Below, one piece after another: positions 9,935 through 17,595 of a stretch of DNA of 64,000 bases; within the stretch, counting starts at the first letter, position 1, and the number at the start of each line of letters is the position of its first letter. Source of the stretch: SIG454 sp045578465 (GTDB lineage Bacteria > Bacillota > Clostridia > Monoglobales > Monoglobaceae); contig JAZNKJ010000030.1 in the NCBI GenBank assembly GCA_045578465.1, forward strand, positions 6,381 to 70,380, in the 5' to 3' direction. A model generated the notes under the pieces. It made no database searches. It was not told the origin of the DNA and saw only the letters and a program-made list of their open reading frames with translations. Both the position numbers and the translations under genes were made by a program.

Positions 9935-11024
9935 CTATATTTCCCCCTTCCATAATATCAACAAACTGGTCATATAAGCACTTAACAGGGTTTGGCCCTG
10001 GCTGTTTTTCAGGAAGATACTGCACAGAGTAAACTTTGTCCTCGGGGCAGGCAGTTCCTTCAACAGTGCCGTCTAAAATGTTTATATGAGTAAGGGTAAG
10101 CTTTGTTTTCTCTAAGGATTTTTCATCAACTGCAAAGCCATGATTTTGGCAAACCACATCAATTTTGCCTGTTATAAGATTCTTAACAGGGTGGTTTGAA
10201 CCTCTGTGGCCGAATTTAAGCTTGTAAACCTTTGCGCCGTAAGCAAGGTTAATAATCTGATGCCCAAGGCAAACGCCGAAGATTGGATATTTGCCAATAA
10301 GCTTTTTAACTGTTTCAACAATTTCAGGAACATCCTCAGGACTTCCCGGACCGTTTGAAACGAAAACGCCGTCAGGGTTCATAAACTCAATTTCGCTAGC
10401 CGTTGTGTTATAAGGAACAACTGTAACATTACAGCCTCTTTCTTTAAGCTTTTCGATAATGTTAAGCTTAATTCCGCAGTCGATAACAACAACATTGAAC
10501 TTGTGGTTGGATGTTCTTGCATACCAACGCTTCTTACAGCTTATTTTAGCAACACTGTCATGGGGGATAGGTGTGCTCTCAATCATTTTAACTGCTTCTT
10601 CGCTTGAAACGGAGATGTCGGTTATAATTCCTCGCATTGAGCCGTTTTCTCTTATAAAGCGAGCGAGCTTTCTTGTATCAACTCCATAAATACCGGGAAT
10701 GTTATTTTCCTCTAAAACCTCGGATAAGGTCTTTGTATATCTGAAATTGCTTGGCATATCGTTATAGTCCCTAACGATAAGTCCGCCGATTGTTGGGTTC
10801 TTAGATTCAAAATCATCCTCAACAATTCCATAATTACCAATAAGCGGATAAGTCATAACAACCATCTGAGAAGTGTAGGAAGGGTCAGAAACGACCTCCT
10901 GATATCCAACCATGGAAGTATCAAAAACAACTTCGCAAACGCTGCCTTTCTTTCCGCCAAAGCCAAAACCTAAATACTCGGTTCCGTCTTCTAAAACTAA
11001 TTTTCTGTCAAAAATTTTTGCCAC
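9927..11024 (-). CDS. carA: carbamoyl-phosphate synthase small (glutaminase) subunit, catalytic His replaced by Leu
   Basis: Class I glutamine amidotransferase subunit that hydrolyses glutamine and channels ammonia to CarB; 365 residues, normal length. The N-terminal CPSase small-chain domain (DRKLVLEDGTEYLGFGFG) is followed by the amidotransferase domain. The nucleophile Cys252 is intact in GVCLGHQ. The triad His normally found in the motif QYHPE is Leu337 here (QYLPE, codon CTT at 10016-10014). The following PGP survives but the usual HD after it is NP. The enzyme may be weak or inactive with glutamine and rely on free ammonia. A sequencing error would be a one-base change. Confidence 0.93.
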   Translation of the reverse strand: MAKIFDRKLVLEDGTEYLGFGFGGKKGSVCEVVFDTSMVGYQEVVSDPSYTSQMVVMTYPLIGNYGIVEDDFESKNPTIGGLIVRDYNDMPSNFRYTKTLSEVLEENNIPGIYGVDTRKLARFIRENGSMRGIITDISVSSEEAVKMIESTPIPHDSVAKISCKKRWYARTSNHKFNVVVIDCGIKLNIIEKLKERGCNVTVVPYNTTASEIEFMNPDGVFVSNGPGSPEDVPEIVETVKKLIGKYPIFGVCLGHQIINLAYGAKVYKLKFGHRGSNHPVKNLITGKIDVVCQNHGFAVDEKSLEKTKLTLTHINILDGTVEGTACPEDKVYSVQYLPEKQPGPNPVKCLYDQFVDIMEGGNIDA

Positions 11025-11081
11025 CGGCTTGTCCCCCTATCTAGTTTTATATTATAAAAAACCATAATACTCTAATTTATT

Positions 11082-11111
11082 ATTATAACATCTGAAAGTA
11101 ACCTGTGTCAA
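11082..11111 (-). promoter_or_regulatory. sigma-A promoter of carAB
   Basis: Reading on the minus strand: TTGACA (11111-11106), 18-bp spacer, TATAAT (11087-11082). The resulting leader is about 50 nt, too short for a PyrR-type attenuator. Confidence 0.8.
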
Positions 11112-11194
11112 CTTTTATATTTTAATTTTTGCATAATATTATGGGCCTTAAATACACAGTTTTTCACAAAGATATAGAAATTTTATTTACCCTC

Positions 11195-11223
11195 TTGACG
11201 AGGGCGAAATATTTTGTTATTAT
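11195..11223 (+). promoter_or_regulatory. possible promoter facing an immediate terminator
   Basis: TTGACG (11195-11200), 17 bp, TATTAT (11218-11223) on the plus strand. No plus-strand gene follows; the hairpin at 11248-11280 comes about 20 bp later, so a transcript would be only about 50 nt. Confidence 0.3.
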
Positions 11224-11247
11224 AAGAATGATTTTTCTCAAAAGGAA

Positions 11248-11280
11248 AGCGTGGTGCCAAAGGCATCACGCTTATTTTTT
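11248..11280. terminator. hairpin terminator downstream of the GerMN lipoprotein gene
   Basis: Near-perfect stem (AAGCGTGGTGCC with GGCATCACGCTT, one G-T pair) and a 3-nt loop. A T-rich tract follows on the plus strand and a weaker one on the minus strand. It overlaps the stop codon of the gene at 11272. Confidence 0.65.
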
Positions 11281-11790
11281 TACAATAGTCATATCAGCTT
11301 CAAAAGGCTCATCTAAACTGAAATGTCCGCCAAATTCAGGATTTTCTTCGCCCTCAATATTAATCTTAACCTTTTCAACGCCGTCGATAGCACAAAGAGT
11401 GTTAACAATAGAATAAATAGCCATAACCTCCTTGGTTGTGCCGCCTGTGTTATATTCAGCAAATTCAGAAGATAAATCAACTGTGCAAAGTCCGTTTTCT
11501 GATTTTACGGATAAAACATCAACATCCCCGAAAACAGAAGGGTTTAAATCCTCTGAAACAGGACCATTTATAATAGACGCAACAACGGTTTCCAAAAAAA
11601 TGTCCTTATCTGCATTAACTTTTATAATTTCAGGACAAAGATACATGACTGCTTCATCAGGGAAATAGAAGGTAACATCCTGACTTAAAACCTCCTGCTC
11701 GGGTTCAGAGGAAGGAACCTCAGGCTTTACGCATCCTGAAAAGGAAACAAAAAGGCAAATTACGGTTAAAAGAATAATTGCTTTTTTCAT
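11272..11790 (-). CDS. GerMN-domain lipoprotein
   Basis: A 172-residue secreted lipoprotein. The start at 11790 is chosen because AAGGAGATGA lies just upstream; the longer open frame has no such site. The N-terminus is a lipoprotein signal (MKKAIILLTVICLFVSFSGC) with Cys at the lipobox, then a Ser/Glu-rich linker. The rest matches the GerMN (sporulation/spore germination) domain: VTFYFPDEAVMYLCPE, IINGPVSEDLNPSV, LCTVDLSSEF and the ending CAIDGVEKVKINIEGE. GerM in Bacillus works at the septal membrane during sporulation; the exact role here is inferred from the domain only. Confidence 0.75.
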   Translation of the reverse strand: MKKAIILLTVICLFVSFSGCVKPEVPSSEPEQEVLSQDVTFYFPDEAVMYLCPEIIKVNADKDIFLETVVASIINGPVSEDLNPSVFGDVDVLSVKSENGLCTVDLSSEFAEYNTGGTTKEVMAIYSIVNTLCAIDGVEKVKINIEGEENPEFGGHFSLDEPFEADMTIVKK

Positions 11791-11903
11791 ATATATCATC
11801 TCCTTAACAAAATAATAGCACACCCTGATAAAAATATCAATACATTCGGGCAGAAAAAACGGCAAAGCCGAAAAAATTCAGCCCTGCCGCAATTTAAACA
11901 AGA

Positions 11904-12083
11904 TTAATCTTCAACCTTAATGACTTCCTTGCCTTTGTAAGAACCACAAGCCTTACAAGCTCTGTGAGGCATTTTGAATGCACCGCACTGTGGGCAAGCA
12001 ATCATACCAGGAACGCTAAGCTTCCAGTTAGCTCTTCTTTTATCTCTTCTTGCTTTGGATGTTTTTCTCTTTGGAACTGCCAT
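11904..12083 (-). CDS. rpmF: 50S ribosomal protein L32
   Basis: A 59-residue basic ribosomal protein. The mature start MAVPKRKTSKARRDKRRANWKL is diagnostic, and a GGAGAGGTG site supports the start at 12083 rather than the ATG three codons earlier. It keeps four Cys in two CxxC pairs (CPQCG, CKACG), the zinc-binding form of L32. The DUF177 gene lies immediately upstream, the common bacterial arrangement. Confidence 0.96.
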   Translation of the reverse strand: MAVPKRKTSKARRDKRRANWKLSVPGMIACPQCGAFKMPHRACKACGSYKGKEVIKVED

Positions 12084-12135
12084 TTTATACACCTCTCTCC
12101 AAATAATAAATGTTTAACAGGAAAACCTGCATAAT

Positions 12136-12639
12136 CTACTTAAAAAAGTTGTCAAGAACATCAAATCTCGGGTCAGTCTCTCGTGTGTCACAAGAACAGT
12201 CCCCTTCGTTGAGGTCCTTTCCGCATTTTGCACAAAGCCCTTTGCAATCGGCTTTGCAAAGCTTTTTAGTGGGAATGTTCATAAAAATATTTTTATAAAC
12301 AATCTCGTCTAAATCCACCAAGTTTCCTTTGAAGAAAATAATGTCATTATCAGTATTTTCCTCGTTTTCAAAAGGAGTTTCTTTCTTTAAAACTTCCTCG
12401 AACTCGACGGAAAGAGAAGAAGGATAAGCTTTTGCGCATCTGTCGCAAGTATATTCAACAGAGCAAGTAACTTTTCCCGAAAGATTAACTTCACCGCCAA
12501 GGGAAGAAAAAGAAGCCTCAACCTCGGCCGGAGAGGTAAACTTAACATCAAATTCGCCTTTATCTCCAAAGTCAATGGTGTCATTAACCTTTAAAACCTT
12601 GCCTTCAATGTTTATAATTGATAATAAATCAACCGTCAT
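12136..12639 (-). CDS. DUF177 (YceD-type) rRNA accumulation protein
   Basis: A 167-residue protein of the DUF177/YceD family, almost always encoded just upstream of rpmF and linked to 23S rRNA accumulation. The family signature is visible: GKVTCSVEYTCDRCAKAYPS, then a Cys-rich tail (CKADCKGLCAKCGKDLNEG and CSC). The start at 12639 is set by AAGGGTG a few bases upstream. The longer open frame runs through two tRNA genes and is not real. rpmF follows after 52 bp. Confidence 0.88.
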   Translation of the reverse strand: MTVDLLSIINIEGKVLKVNDTIDFGDKGEFDVKFTSPAEVEASFSSLGGEVNLSGKVTCSVEYTCDRCAKAYPSSLSVEFEEVLKKETPFENEENTDNDIIFFKGNLVDLDEIVYKNIFMNIPTKKLCKADCKGLCAKCGKDLNEGDCSCDTRETDPRFDVLDNFFK

Positions 12640-12664
12640 ATAAACACCCTTTATAAGAACAAAA

Positions 12665-12740
12665 TGGTGGGCACAATAGGGCTCGAACCTATGACCCTCT
12701 GCTTGTAAGGCAGATGCTCTCCCAGCTGAGCTATGCGCCC
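12665..12740 (-). tRNA. tRNA-Val (anticodon TAC), second of two copies
   Basis: On the minus strand the 76-nt sequence begins GGGCGCATAGCTCAGCTGGG and ends GTGCCCACCA with encoded CCA. It folds as a cloverleaf with anticodon TAC in the loop of CTGCC...GGCAG type and T-arm GGTTCGAGCC. It is identical to its neighbour at 12767. Confidence 0.95.
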
Positions 12741-12766
12741 TTATGTAATTTGACGATAAAAAAGTG

Positions 12767-12842
12767 TGGTGGGCACAATAGGGCTCGAACCTATGACCCT
12801 CTGCTTGTAAGGCAGATGCTCTCCCAGCTGAGCTATGCGCCC
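12767..12842 (-). tRNA. tRNA-Val (anticodon TAC), first of two copies
   Basis: The 76-nt sequence is identical to the copy at 12665 and separated from it by 26 bp. Both lie downstream of the consensus promoter at 12892-12920 and are probably co-transcribed. Confidence 0.95.
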
Positions 12843-12891
12843 GCACTGTTTTACTTTTATGGCGCAAACACCACAAAAAGCGTCAGCAACT

Positions 12892-12920
12892 ATTATACCC
12901 AAAGTAAACCGCTTTGTCAA
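12892..12920 (-). promoter_or_regulatory. consensus sigma-A promoter of the tRNA-Val pair
   Basis: On the minus strand: TTGACA (12920-12915), 17 bp, TATAAT (12897-12892), followed by TGCTGACGC. Both hexamers match consensus perfectly. Confidence 0.9.
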
Positions 12921-12962
12921 GTGTTTTAACGAAATTTGTGAAAATATTGGGGCTTTTAATAT

Positions 12963-12992
12963 CTTTTGCCACAGGACAGTCTGTGGCAAAAG
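12963..12992. repeat. 12-bp perfect inverted repeat downstream of the DUF1858 gene
   Basis: CTTTTGCCACAG (12963-12974) and CTGTGGCAAAAG (12981-12992) with a 6-nt loop. It lies between the tRNA promoter and the end of the DUF1858 gene. It has no clear T tract, so it may be a weak terminator or a dispersed palindromic repeat. Confidence 0.6.
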
Positions 12993-13013
12993 AAAATCAA
13001 AGCAAAATAAGGT

Positions 13014-13223
13014 TTAGATGCCCTTTTCTTCAAGGTAAGCGTTGATTTTTGCAACAAGCGCATCTGCATCTGTTCCGTGAACCATGCAAGCCTGCTCAAT
13101 GCTCTCTCCGCTAGCGGAAGGACAGCCAAGACAGTGCATACCGATTTCAAGGAAGAAAGGCGCAGTGCCAACATCAAGCTTTAAAACATCCATAATGATA
13201 GTGTCTTTTGTAACCTTTGCCAT
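13014..13223 (-). CDS. DUF1858 redox-disulfide protein
   Basis: A 69-residue stand-alone DUF1858 protein. The family pattern VTKDTIIMDVLKLD, then HCLGCPSASGESIEQACMVHG is clear. The CLGC pair (near residues 31-34) is the putative redox-active or metal-binding site; in longer proteins this domain is attached to hybrid-cluster proteins. AGGAGAA precedes the start. It follows the fumarase beta gene by 28 bp on the same strand, so the two are probably co-transcribed. Its partner is unknown. Confidence 0.8.
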   Translation of the reverse strand: MAKVTKDTIIMDVLKLDVGTAPFFLEIGMHCLGCPSASGESIEQACMVHGTDADALVAKINAYLEEKGI

Positions 13224-13251
13224 AGTAATTTCTCCTTATATATAAATTTAA

Positions 13252-13779
13252 TTATCTTTCATATAAACTGTTCCCAAGTGAATCAATAACCACAAAAACA
13301 GGAAAGTCCTCAACTCTGAGGCGGTGGATTGCCTCGGCGCCAAGGTCGGGATAAGCAACAACTTCACATTCCTTTATACACTCTGAAATTAAAGCTCCTG
13401 CTCCGCCGATTGCCCCGAAATATACCGCTTTGTGTTCTTTCATTGCACTCACCACATCGGAATTTCTCTCGCCCTTGCCAATCATCCCCGTCTGCCCGAG
13501 AGCAATAAGGGTGGGGGCATAAGCGTCCATTCTTCCGCTTGTTGTGGGTCCGCATGAGCCAATAACCTCTCCCGGCTTTTTAGGGGAGGGCCCTGCGTAA
13601 TAAATTATCTGGTTTTGGATATCTATGGGAAGTTTCTCCCCGTTTTCGAGGACAGAAATCATCCGCTTGTGAGCAGCATCTCTGGCTGTGTAGATTGTTC
13701 CGCTGATTAAAACACGGTCTCCTGCTTTAAGAGAAGAAACAGCTTCTTTGGTAAGCGGAGTTTTAATATGTATTGCCAT
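13252..13779 (-). CDS. class I fumarase / Fe-S hydro-lyase beta subunit
   Basis: A 175-residue beta subunit of a two-subunit Fe-S hydro-lyase (fumarate hydratase or L-tartrate dehydratase). It interconverts malate and fumarate when joined with the alpha subunit that carries the [4Fe-4S] cluster. Visible family motifs are GDRVLISGTIYTARDAAHKR, YYAGPSPKKPGEVIGSCG and PTTSGRMD. FGAIGGAGALI and LRVEDFPVFVVID follow. Length matches the C-terminal domain of one-chain class I fumarases. No alpha-subunit gene is adjacent: upstream is a BofC-like gene, downstream DUF1858. The substrate cannot be decided from sequence. Confidence 0.85.
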   Translation of the reverse strand: MAIHIKTPLTKEAVSSLKAGDRVLISGTIYTARDAAHKRMISVLENGEKLPIDIQNQIIYYAGPSPKKPGEVIGSCGPTTSGRMDAYAPTLIALGQTGMIGKGERNSDVVSAMKEHKAVYFGAIGGAGALISECIKECEVVAYPDLGAEAIHRLRVEDFPVFVVIDSLGNSLYER

Positions 13780-13831
13780 AAAATCAGCCCCTAAAACGCA
13801 GAAAATTGAAGTGATGAAAAATCACACTCCA

Positions 13832-13860
13832 ATTATACTACATTTTTTTCAAAATCGCAA
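13832..13860 (-). promoter_or_regulatory. promoter of the fumarase beta - DUF1858 unit
   Basis: On the minus strand: TTGCGA (13860-13855), 17 bp, TATAAT (13837-13832). It starts a transcript about 45 nt upstream of the gene, after the end of the BofC-like gene. Confidence 0.65.
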
Positions 13861-13875
13861 TAGGAAAAGGCAAAT

Positions 13876-14250
13876 TTAACTGACAAAGTTCTCCATAAAC
13901 TCCGTAAGCTGTGCGGTTGTATATAAAACCGTGCCTTTCTCCAAAAGTTCAATATCGGTTTTTGTAAGATTTGAGGTTATAATCTTCTCGCTGTATAAAA
14001 ACTCCTCTGAGTTGTCCGCGCAGGTATAAACTTTAAGATAGTTATCCTCAAGCTTTACAATATAATATTCGAATTTAATAGTATTTGTAGGCTCGTCTTC
14101 TTCGGCAAAAACGGCATAGGACGGGGGATTTTCCTCTCTGTATTTCTCATTGATTTTTGTGGTAACAAAATAAGAGGTAAGCCAGCTTATGACCGCAACA
14201 GCAACTAAAAACAGAAATATGCCAACACCTTTTAATATTCCTCTGGCCAA
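13876..14250 (-). CDS. BofC C-terminal-like membrane-anchored protein
   Basis: A 124-residue protein with one N-terminal membrane segment (about residues 7-28) and a soluble domain outside. The second half, from YYIVKLEDNYLKVY to SNLTKTDIELLEKGTVLYT and AQLTEFMENF, resembles the BofC C-terminal domain: a short beta unit, then a xLxxxDxxxLxxGxxxxxxxxLxxxxE/DxF pattern. BofC in Bacillus restrains the forespore-to-mother-cell signalling protease SpoIVB. The call rests on this pattern alone and could be a more general domain. Confidence 0.5.
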   Translation of the reverse strand: MARGILKGVGIFLFLVAVAVISWLTSYFVTTKINEKYREENPPSYAVFAEEDEPTNTIKFEYYIVKLEDNYLKVYTCADNSEEFLYSEKIITSNLTKTDIELLEKGTVLYTTAQLTEFMENFVS

Positions 14251-14383
14251 TTTAAAGTCTCCTTTTTATAACTTTTTTAAAATTATTTCCTTATTTTTGA
14301 ATTTTATACTATGCAAAAGGAAGATAGTGTGTTATAATAGAAGTAAGTATAATGATTTCTCTGTGTTTAGAGGAGGCGTTTTT

Positions 14384-16588
14384 ATGGGACTTCGGCCAAT
14401 AGACGATTCAGAGCTTAAAGGGCGAGGAAAAGGCAAACAAACTTCTTCAAGGAAGAAGAAAAAGAAAAAATGGATACTTAAAGAACCTGCAAGAACATTC
14501 CTGAAAGTTTTCGGAACAACAGTGGGTGTTTTTGTTGTGCTTATCGGGCTTATTATATTCTGCTCAATGGCAGGCTGGCTCGGTGATGTAGGCGAGATTA
14601 ATCTTCAGGACTTGACCATTGGGACAAGCTCTGAAATTTATTATGAAGACCCCGAAACAGGGGAGGAAATCTATATGGCAACCATAACTGACGGCGCAAA
14701 CCGAAAGTGGGTTGACTTTGAGGATATTCCAAAGGATATGGTTGACGCCTTTGTTTCCATAGAAGATGAAAGATTCTATAAGCATTCAGGCTTTGATATT
14801 TTAAGAACAACCAAGGCAACTGCTATGTATTTCGTGGGAAAGCTTACAGGTAAGGGCTCCGACTTTGGCGGAAGCACAATAACTCAGCAGCTTATTAAGA
14901 ATGCCACAGGGGACTGGGACAACACCCCTTCAAGAAAGATAAAAGAAATTTCTCAGGCTGTTAACCTTGAGAAAAAGCTTACCAAAGACGAGGTTTTAGA
15001 GCTCTATCTGAACATTATTAACCTCTCCAACGGTTGCTATGGTGTTCAGTCTGCATCAATGGAATTTTTCGGAAAGCCCGTAGATGAGCTTAACCTTGCA
15101 GAGTGCGCTTGTATCGCGGGGATAACACAAAACCCGTCAAAATACGACCCGCTCAGAAACCCGAATAACAACAAGGCAAAGCAGGAAATAGTCTTAAAGA
15201 AAATGCTTGACCTTGGCTATATCGAAGAGGATGAATATAAAGAAGCGGTTGATTATAAACTGACATTCCGCAAAACCAATTACGGAAGCGCAAACATAAA
15301 GGTTAACGATTATTATGTTGAGGCAATAACCAAGGCAATAACAAATGAGTTTATGGATATGGGTTATAGCTATGAGCTGGCCGTTCGAAAAGCAACCTCA
15401 GGCGGTCTTAAAATTATGACAACAATTGACCCTGTTGTTCAGAATGCAATTGATGAGGTTTATGCAAACCCTGAAACCTGCGCAAGTGTTTTCGGCTGGA
15501 AAGCGGATACAGAAAACACTCCTCAGTCTGCAATCGTTGTTTTAACTCCTAAGGGTGCAATAAGCGGACTTTACGGAGGCTTAGGTCCGAAATCTGCCAA
15601 CCTTATTTTAGACAGAACAACTGTTCCTCGTCAACCGGGCTCATCCATAAAGCCTATTGCGGTATATTCTCCTGCAATTGAAGAGGAAATTATCCACGCG
15701 TCAACTTCTTATAGTGACGAGCCTGAGGATTTCAACGGCTGGTCTCCGAGAAACAGCTATAGTGACGGAGGAGATAAAACAGTTCAAGTGGCTGTTCAGC
15801 GCTCTTCCAATATTATCGCTTGCCGCGTTTTAAGAGATTTGGGGGTTGAAACTTCCTACAACCACTTAAAGCATAATCTTGGGGTAACCTCCCTTTATGA
15901 TTCAGACAAAAACCTTCCGGCCCTCGGCCTTGGCGGTATGACAAAGGGGATTTCTCCTCTTGAAATGACAGCGGCATACACTCCTTTTGTAAACGGCGGA
16001 ATTTATACCGAGCCTTATATTTACACAAAAGTTTATGACAGAACAGGAGAGGTTGTTTTAGAAAGCAACCCTCATTCAAACAGAGCTTTAAGTCCGCAAA
16101 CTGCATATATTATGACTCAGCTTTTAAGACGAGTTGTAACAAGCGGAACAGGTGGACAGGCGAACCTCTCAACAGGTGTGTTTGCGGCAGGTAAAACAGG
16201 AACAACTGATGACAATAAAGATAAATGGTTTATGGGCTTTACCCCTAACTATGTCTGCGGAATCTGGCATGGCTATGACAAGAATTCTGTTGTGGCAAGC
16301 AACACATCAGGAAGCCAGATAGCTTTCAGAATGGTTATGGATAAGGTGCACAGCCAGAAGAAAGCAAGATCAATTTCCGTTCCTGAGGGGATAACAATGC
16401 TTAGCGTCTGCAAGGATACGGGACTTCTGGCAAGTGAAGCTTGCGAGGGAATTACCCTTCCGTTCACAGAGAAAAATGTTCCCGATGAGTATTGCGAGCA
16501 TATAAGCGAGGAAGCTGTTTTAGGTGAAGACGGAGAAGTTGTTGATATTGACACTTCTGAGGATATAGTTATAGAACCTGCGGCTTAA
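14384..16588 (+). CDS. class A penicillin-binding protein (transglycosylase/transpeptidase)
   Basis: A bifunctional peptidoglycan synthase of 734 residues. The start at 14384 has AGAGGAGG upstream; the longer frame to 14189 overlaps the divergent gene. A very basic cytoplasmic tail (KKKKKK near residue 30) precedes one membrane segment (about 41-66). The GT51 glycosyltransferase domain has EDERFYKHSGFD with the catalytic Glu, and GGSTITQQLIKN. The transpeptidase domain has the SxxK serine in PGSSIKPIA, RSSNIIA and KTGTT. All active-site motifs are intact. It is a PBP1A/PonA-type enzyme in a single-gene unit closed by the terminator at 16594. Confidence 0.95.
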   Translation: MGLRPIDDSELKGRGKGKQTSSRKKKKKKWILKEPARTFLKVFGTTVGVFVVLIGLIIFCSMAGWLGDVGEINLQDLTIGTSSEIYYEDPETGEEIYMATITDGANRKWVDFEDIPKDMVDAFVSIEDERFYKHSGFDILRTTKATAMYFVGKLTGKGSDFGGSTITQQLIKNATGDWDNTPSRKIKEISQAVNLEKKLTKDEVLELYLNIINLSNGCYGVQSASMEFFGKPVDELNLAECACIAGITQNPSKYDPLRNPNNNKAKQEIVLKKMLDLGYIEEDEYKEAVDYKLTFRKTNYGSANIKVNDYYVEAITKAITNEFMDMGYSYELAVRKATSGGLKIMTTIDPVVQNAIDEVYANPETCASVFGWKADTENTPQSAIVVLTPKGAISGLYGGLGPKSANLILDRTTVPRQPGSSIKPIAVYSPAIEEEIIHASTSYSDEPEDFNGWSPRNSYSDGGDKTVQVAVQRSSNIIACRVLRDLGVETSYNHLKHNLGVTSLYDSDKNLPALGLGGMTKGISPLEMTAAYTPFVNGGIYTEPYIYTKVYDRTGEVVLESNPHSNRALSPQTAYIMTQLLRRVVTSGTGGQANLSTGVFAAGKTGTTDDNKDKWFMGFTPNYVCGIWHGYDKNSVVASNTSGSQIAFRMVMDKVHSQKKARSISVPEGITMLSVCKDTGLLASEACEGITLPFTEKNVPDEYCEHISEEAVLGEDGEVVDIDTSEDIVIEPAA

Positions 16589-16593
16589 AATTT

Positions 16594-16626
16594 GCCCGAC
16601 TGTTTTTATTGCAGTCGGGCTTTTTT
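16594..16626 (+). terminator. terminator of the penicillin-binding protein gene
   Basis: Stem GCCCGACTG (16594-16602) with CAGTCGGGC (16612-16620), followed by six T. Confidence 0.93.
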
Positions 16627-16642
16627 AATTCCTTGGTTTTAC

Positions 16643-16671
16643 TTGACGAAACCGCAAAAAAATGGTAAAAT
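16643..16671 (+). promoter_or_regulatory. promoter of the rRNA methyltransferase - ecf - truA cluster
   Basis: TTGACG (16643-16648), 17 bp, TAAAAT (16666-16671). Genes downstream are closely spaced on the same strand up to 21978, so it may serve them all. Confidence 0.7.
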
Positions 16672-16706
16672 TAAAGTTAACCTAATTAAAGAAAATGGGA
16701 GATAGT

Positions 16707-17579
16707 ATGTTTTTATCAGACGGATGGAAAGATTATGAATTAATAGATGCCGCAAACGGCGAAAAGCTTGAAAGATGGGGGAATATTATATTAAGACGCC
16801 CCGATCCTCAGATTGTCTGGAATGTGCCAAAATCCGAGCGCTCAAAGCTCTGGGATAAGGCGGACGCTGTCTATATAAGAAGCAGTAGCGGTGGCGGACA
16901 TTGGGAGTATAATAAAAAGGTTCCCGAAAAATGGGATATTTCCTATAAGGAGCTTACCTTTGGTATAAAAATGATGGGCTTTAAGCATACAGGCCTTTTT
17001 CCTGAACAGGCAACAAACTGGGACTGGTTTTCTGATATAATAAGAAAGTCAGGTCGCAAGGATGTTAAAGTTTTAAATCTCTTTGCATATACGGGTGGCG
17101 CTTCAATGGCGGCACTCTCTGCCGGTGCCTCAGTTTGCCATGTTGACGCATCAAAGGGAATGGTAACTTGGGCGAAAGAGAATGCGGTTTTATCAGGTAT
17201 AGCGGATAGACCAATAAGATTTATTGTTGACGATGTTAAAAAATTCGTTGAGAGAGAAATCCGCAGAGGCAATAAATATGACGGAATTATAATGGACCCG
17301 CCGTCTTATGGCAGAGGCCCGTCAGGAGAGGTCTGGAAGATAGAGGATGAGCTGTTCGGACTTATAAACCTTTGTATGGAAGTTATGTCGGATAGTCCCC
17401 TTTTCTTCTTAGTAAATTCATATACAACGGGACTTTCGGGAAGCGTAATGGAAAACATATATAAACTGACACTTAAAAAACGCTTCGGCGGAGAAAGCAA
17501 AACTGACGAAATCGGTCTCCCCATAACAACGGGCGGGCTTGTTCTTCCTTGTGGATACAGTTCAAGGTGGAACAGATAA
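16707..17579 (+). CDS. class I SAM-dependent rRNA methyltransferase (RlmI/RlmK-like)
   Basis: A 290-residue SAM-dependent methyltransferase of the group related to RlmI and the RlmK part of RlmKL. It lacks the N-terminal PUA domain of RlmI. The SAM site is VLNLFAYTGGASMAALSAGA (near 118-137), with the acidic HVDAS strand next. The catalytic motif MDPPSYGRGP follows, as in base methylases acting on rRNA. An ATG at 16707 with GGGAGA upstream is preferred to one at 16695 that lies inside that site. The exact target base cannot be told from sequence. Confidence 0.75.
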   Translation: MFLSDGWKDYELIDAANGEKLERWGNIILRRPDPQIVWNVPKSERSKLWDKADAVYIRSSSGGGHWEYNKKVPEKWDISYKELTFGIKMMGFKHTGLFPEQATNWDWFSDIIRKSGRKDVKVLNLFAYTGGASMAALSAGASVCHVDASKGMVTWAKENAVLSGIADRPIRFIVDDVKKFVEREIRRGNKYDGIIMDPPSYGRGPSGEVWKIEDELFGLINLCMEVMSDSPLFFLVNSYTTGLSGSVMENIYKLTLKKRFGGESKTDEIGLPITTGGLVLPCGYSSRWNR

Positions 17580-17595
17580 ACGGAAGGAATAGGAA

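Noticed and set aside
11025..11110. A pyrimidine attenuator or riboswitch before carA
   Set aside because: The promoter leaves a leader of only about 50 nt, with no terminator-antiterminator pair.
12136..12876. A 246-codon open frame on the minus strand including repeated RAHSSAGRASALQAEGHRFEP
   Set aside because: The first part is translation through two tRNA-Val genes; the real DUF177 start is at 12639 with its own ribosome binding site.
14189..14383. N-terminal extension of the penicillin-binding protein
   Set aside because: It overlaps the divergent BofC-like gene and contains the promoter region; AGAGGAGG supports 14384.
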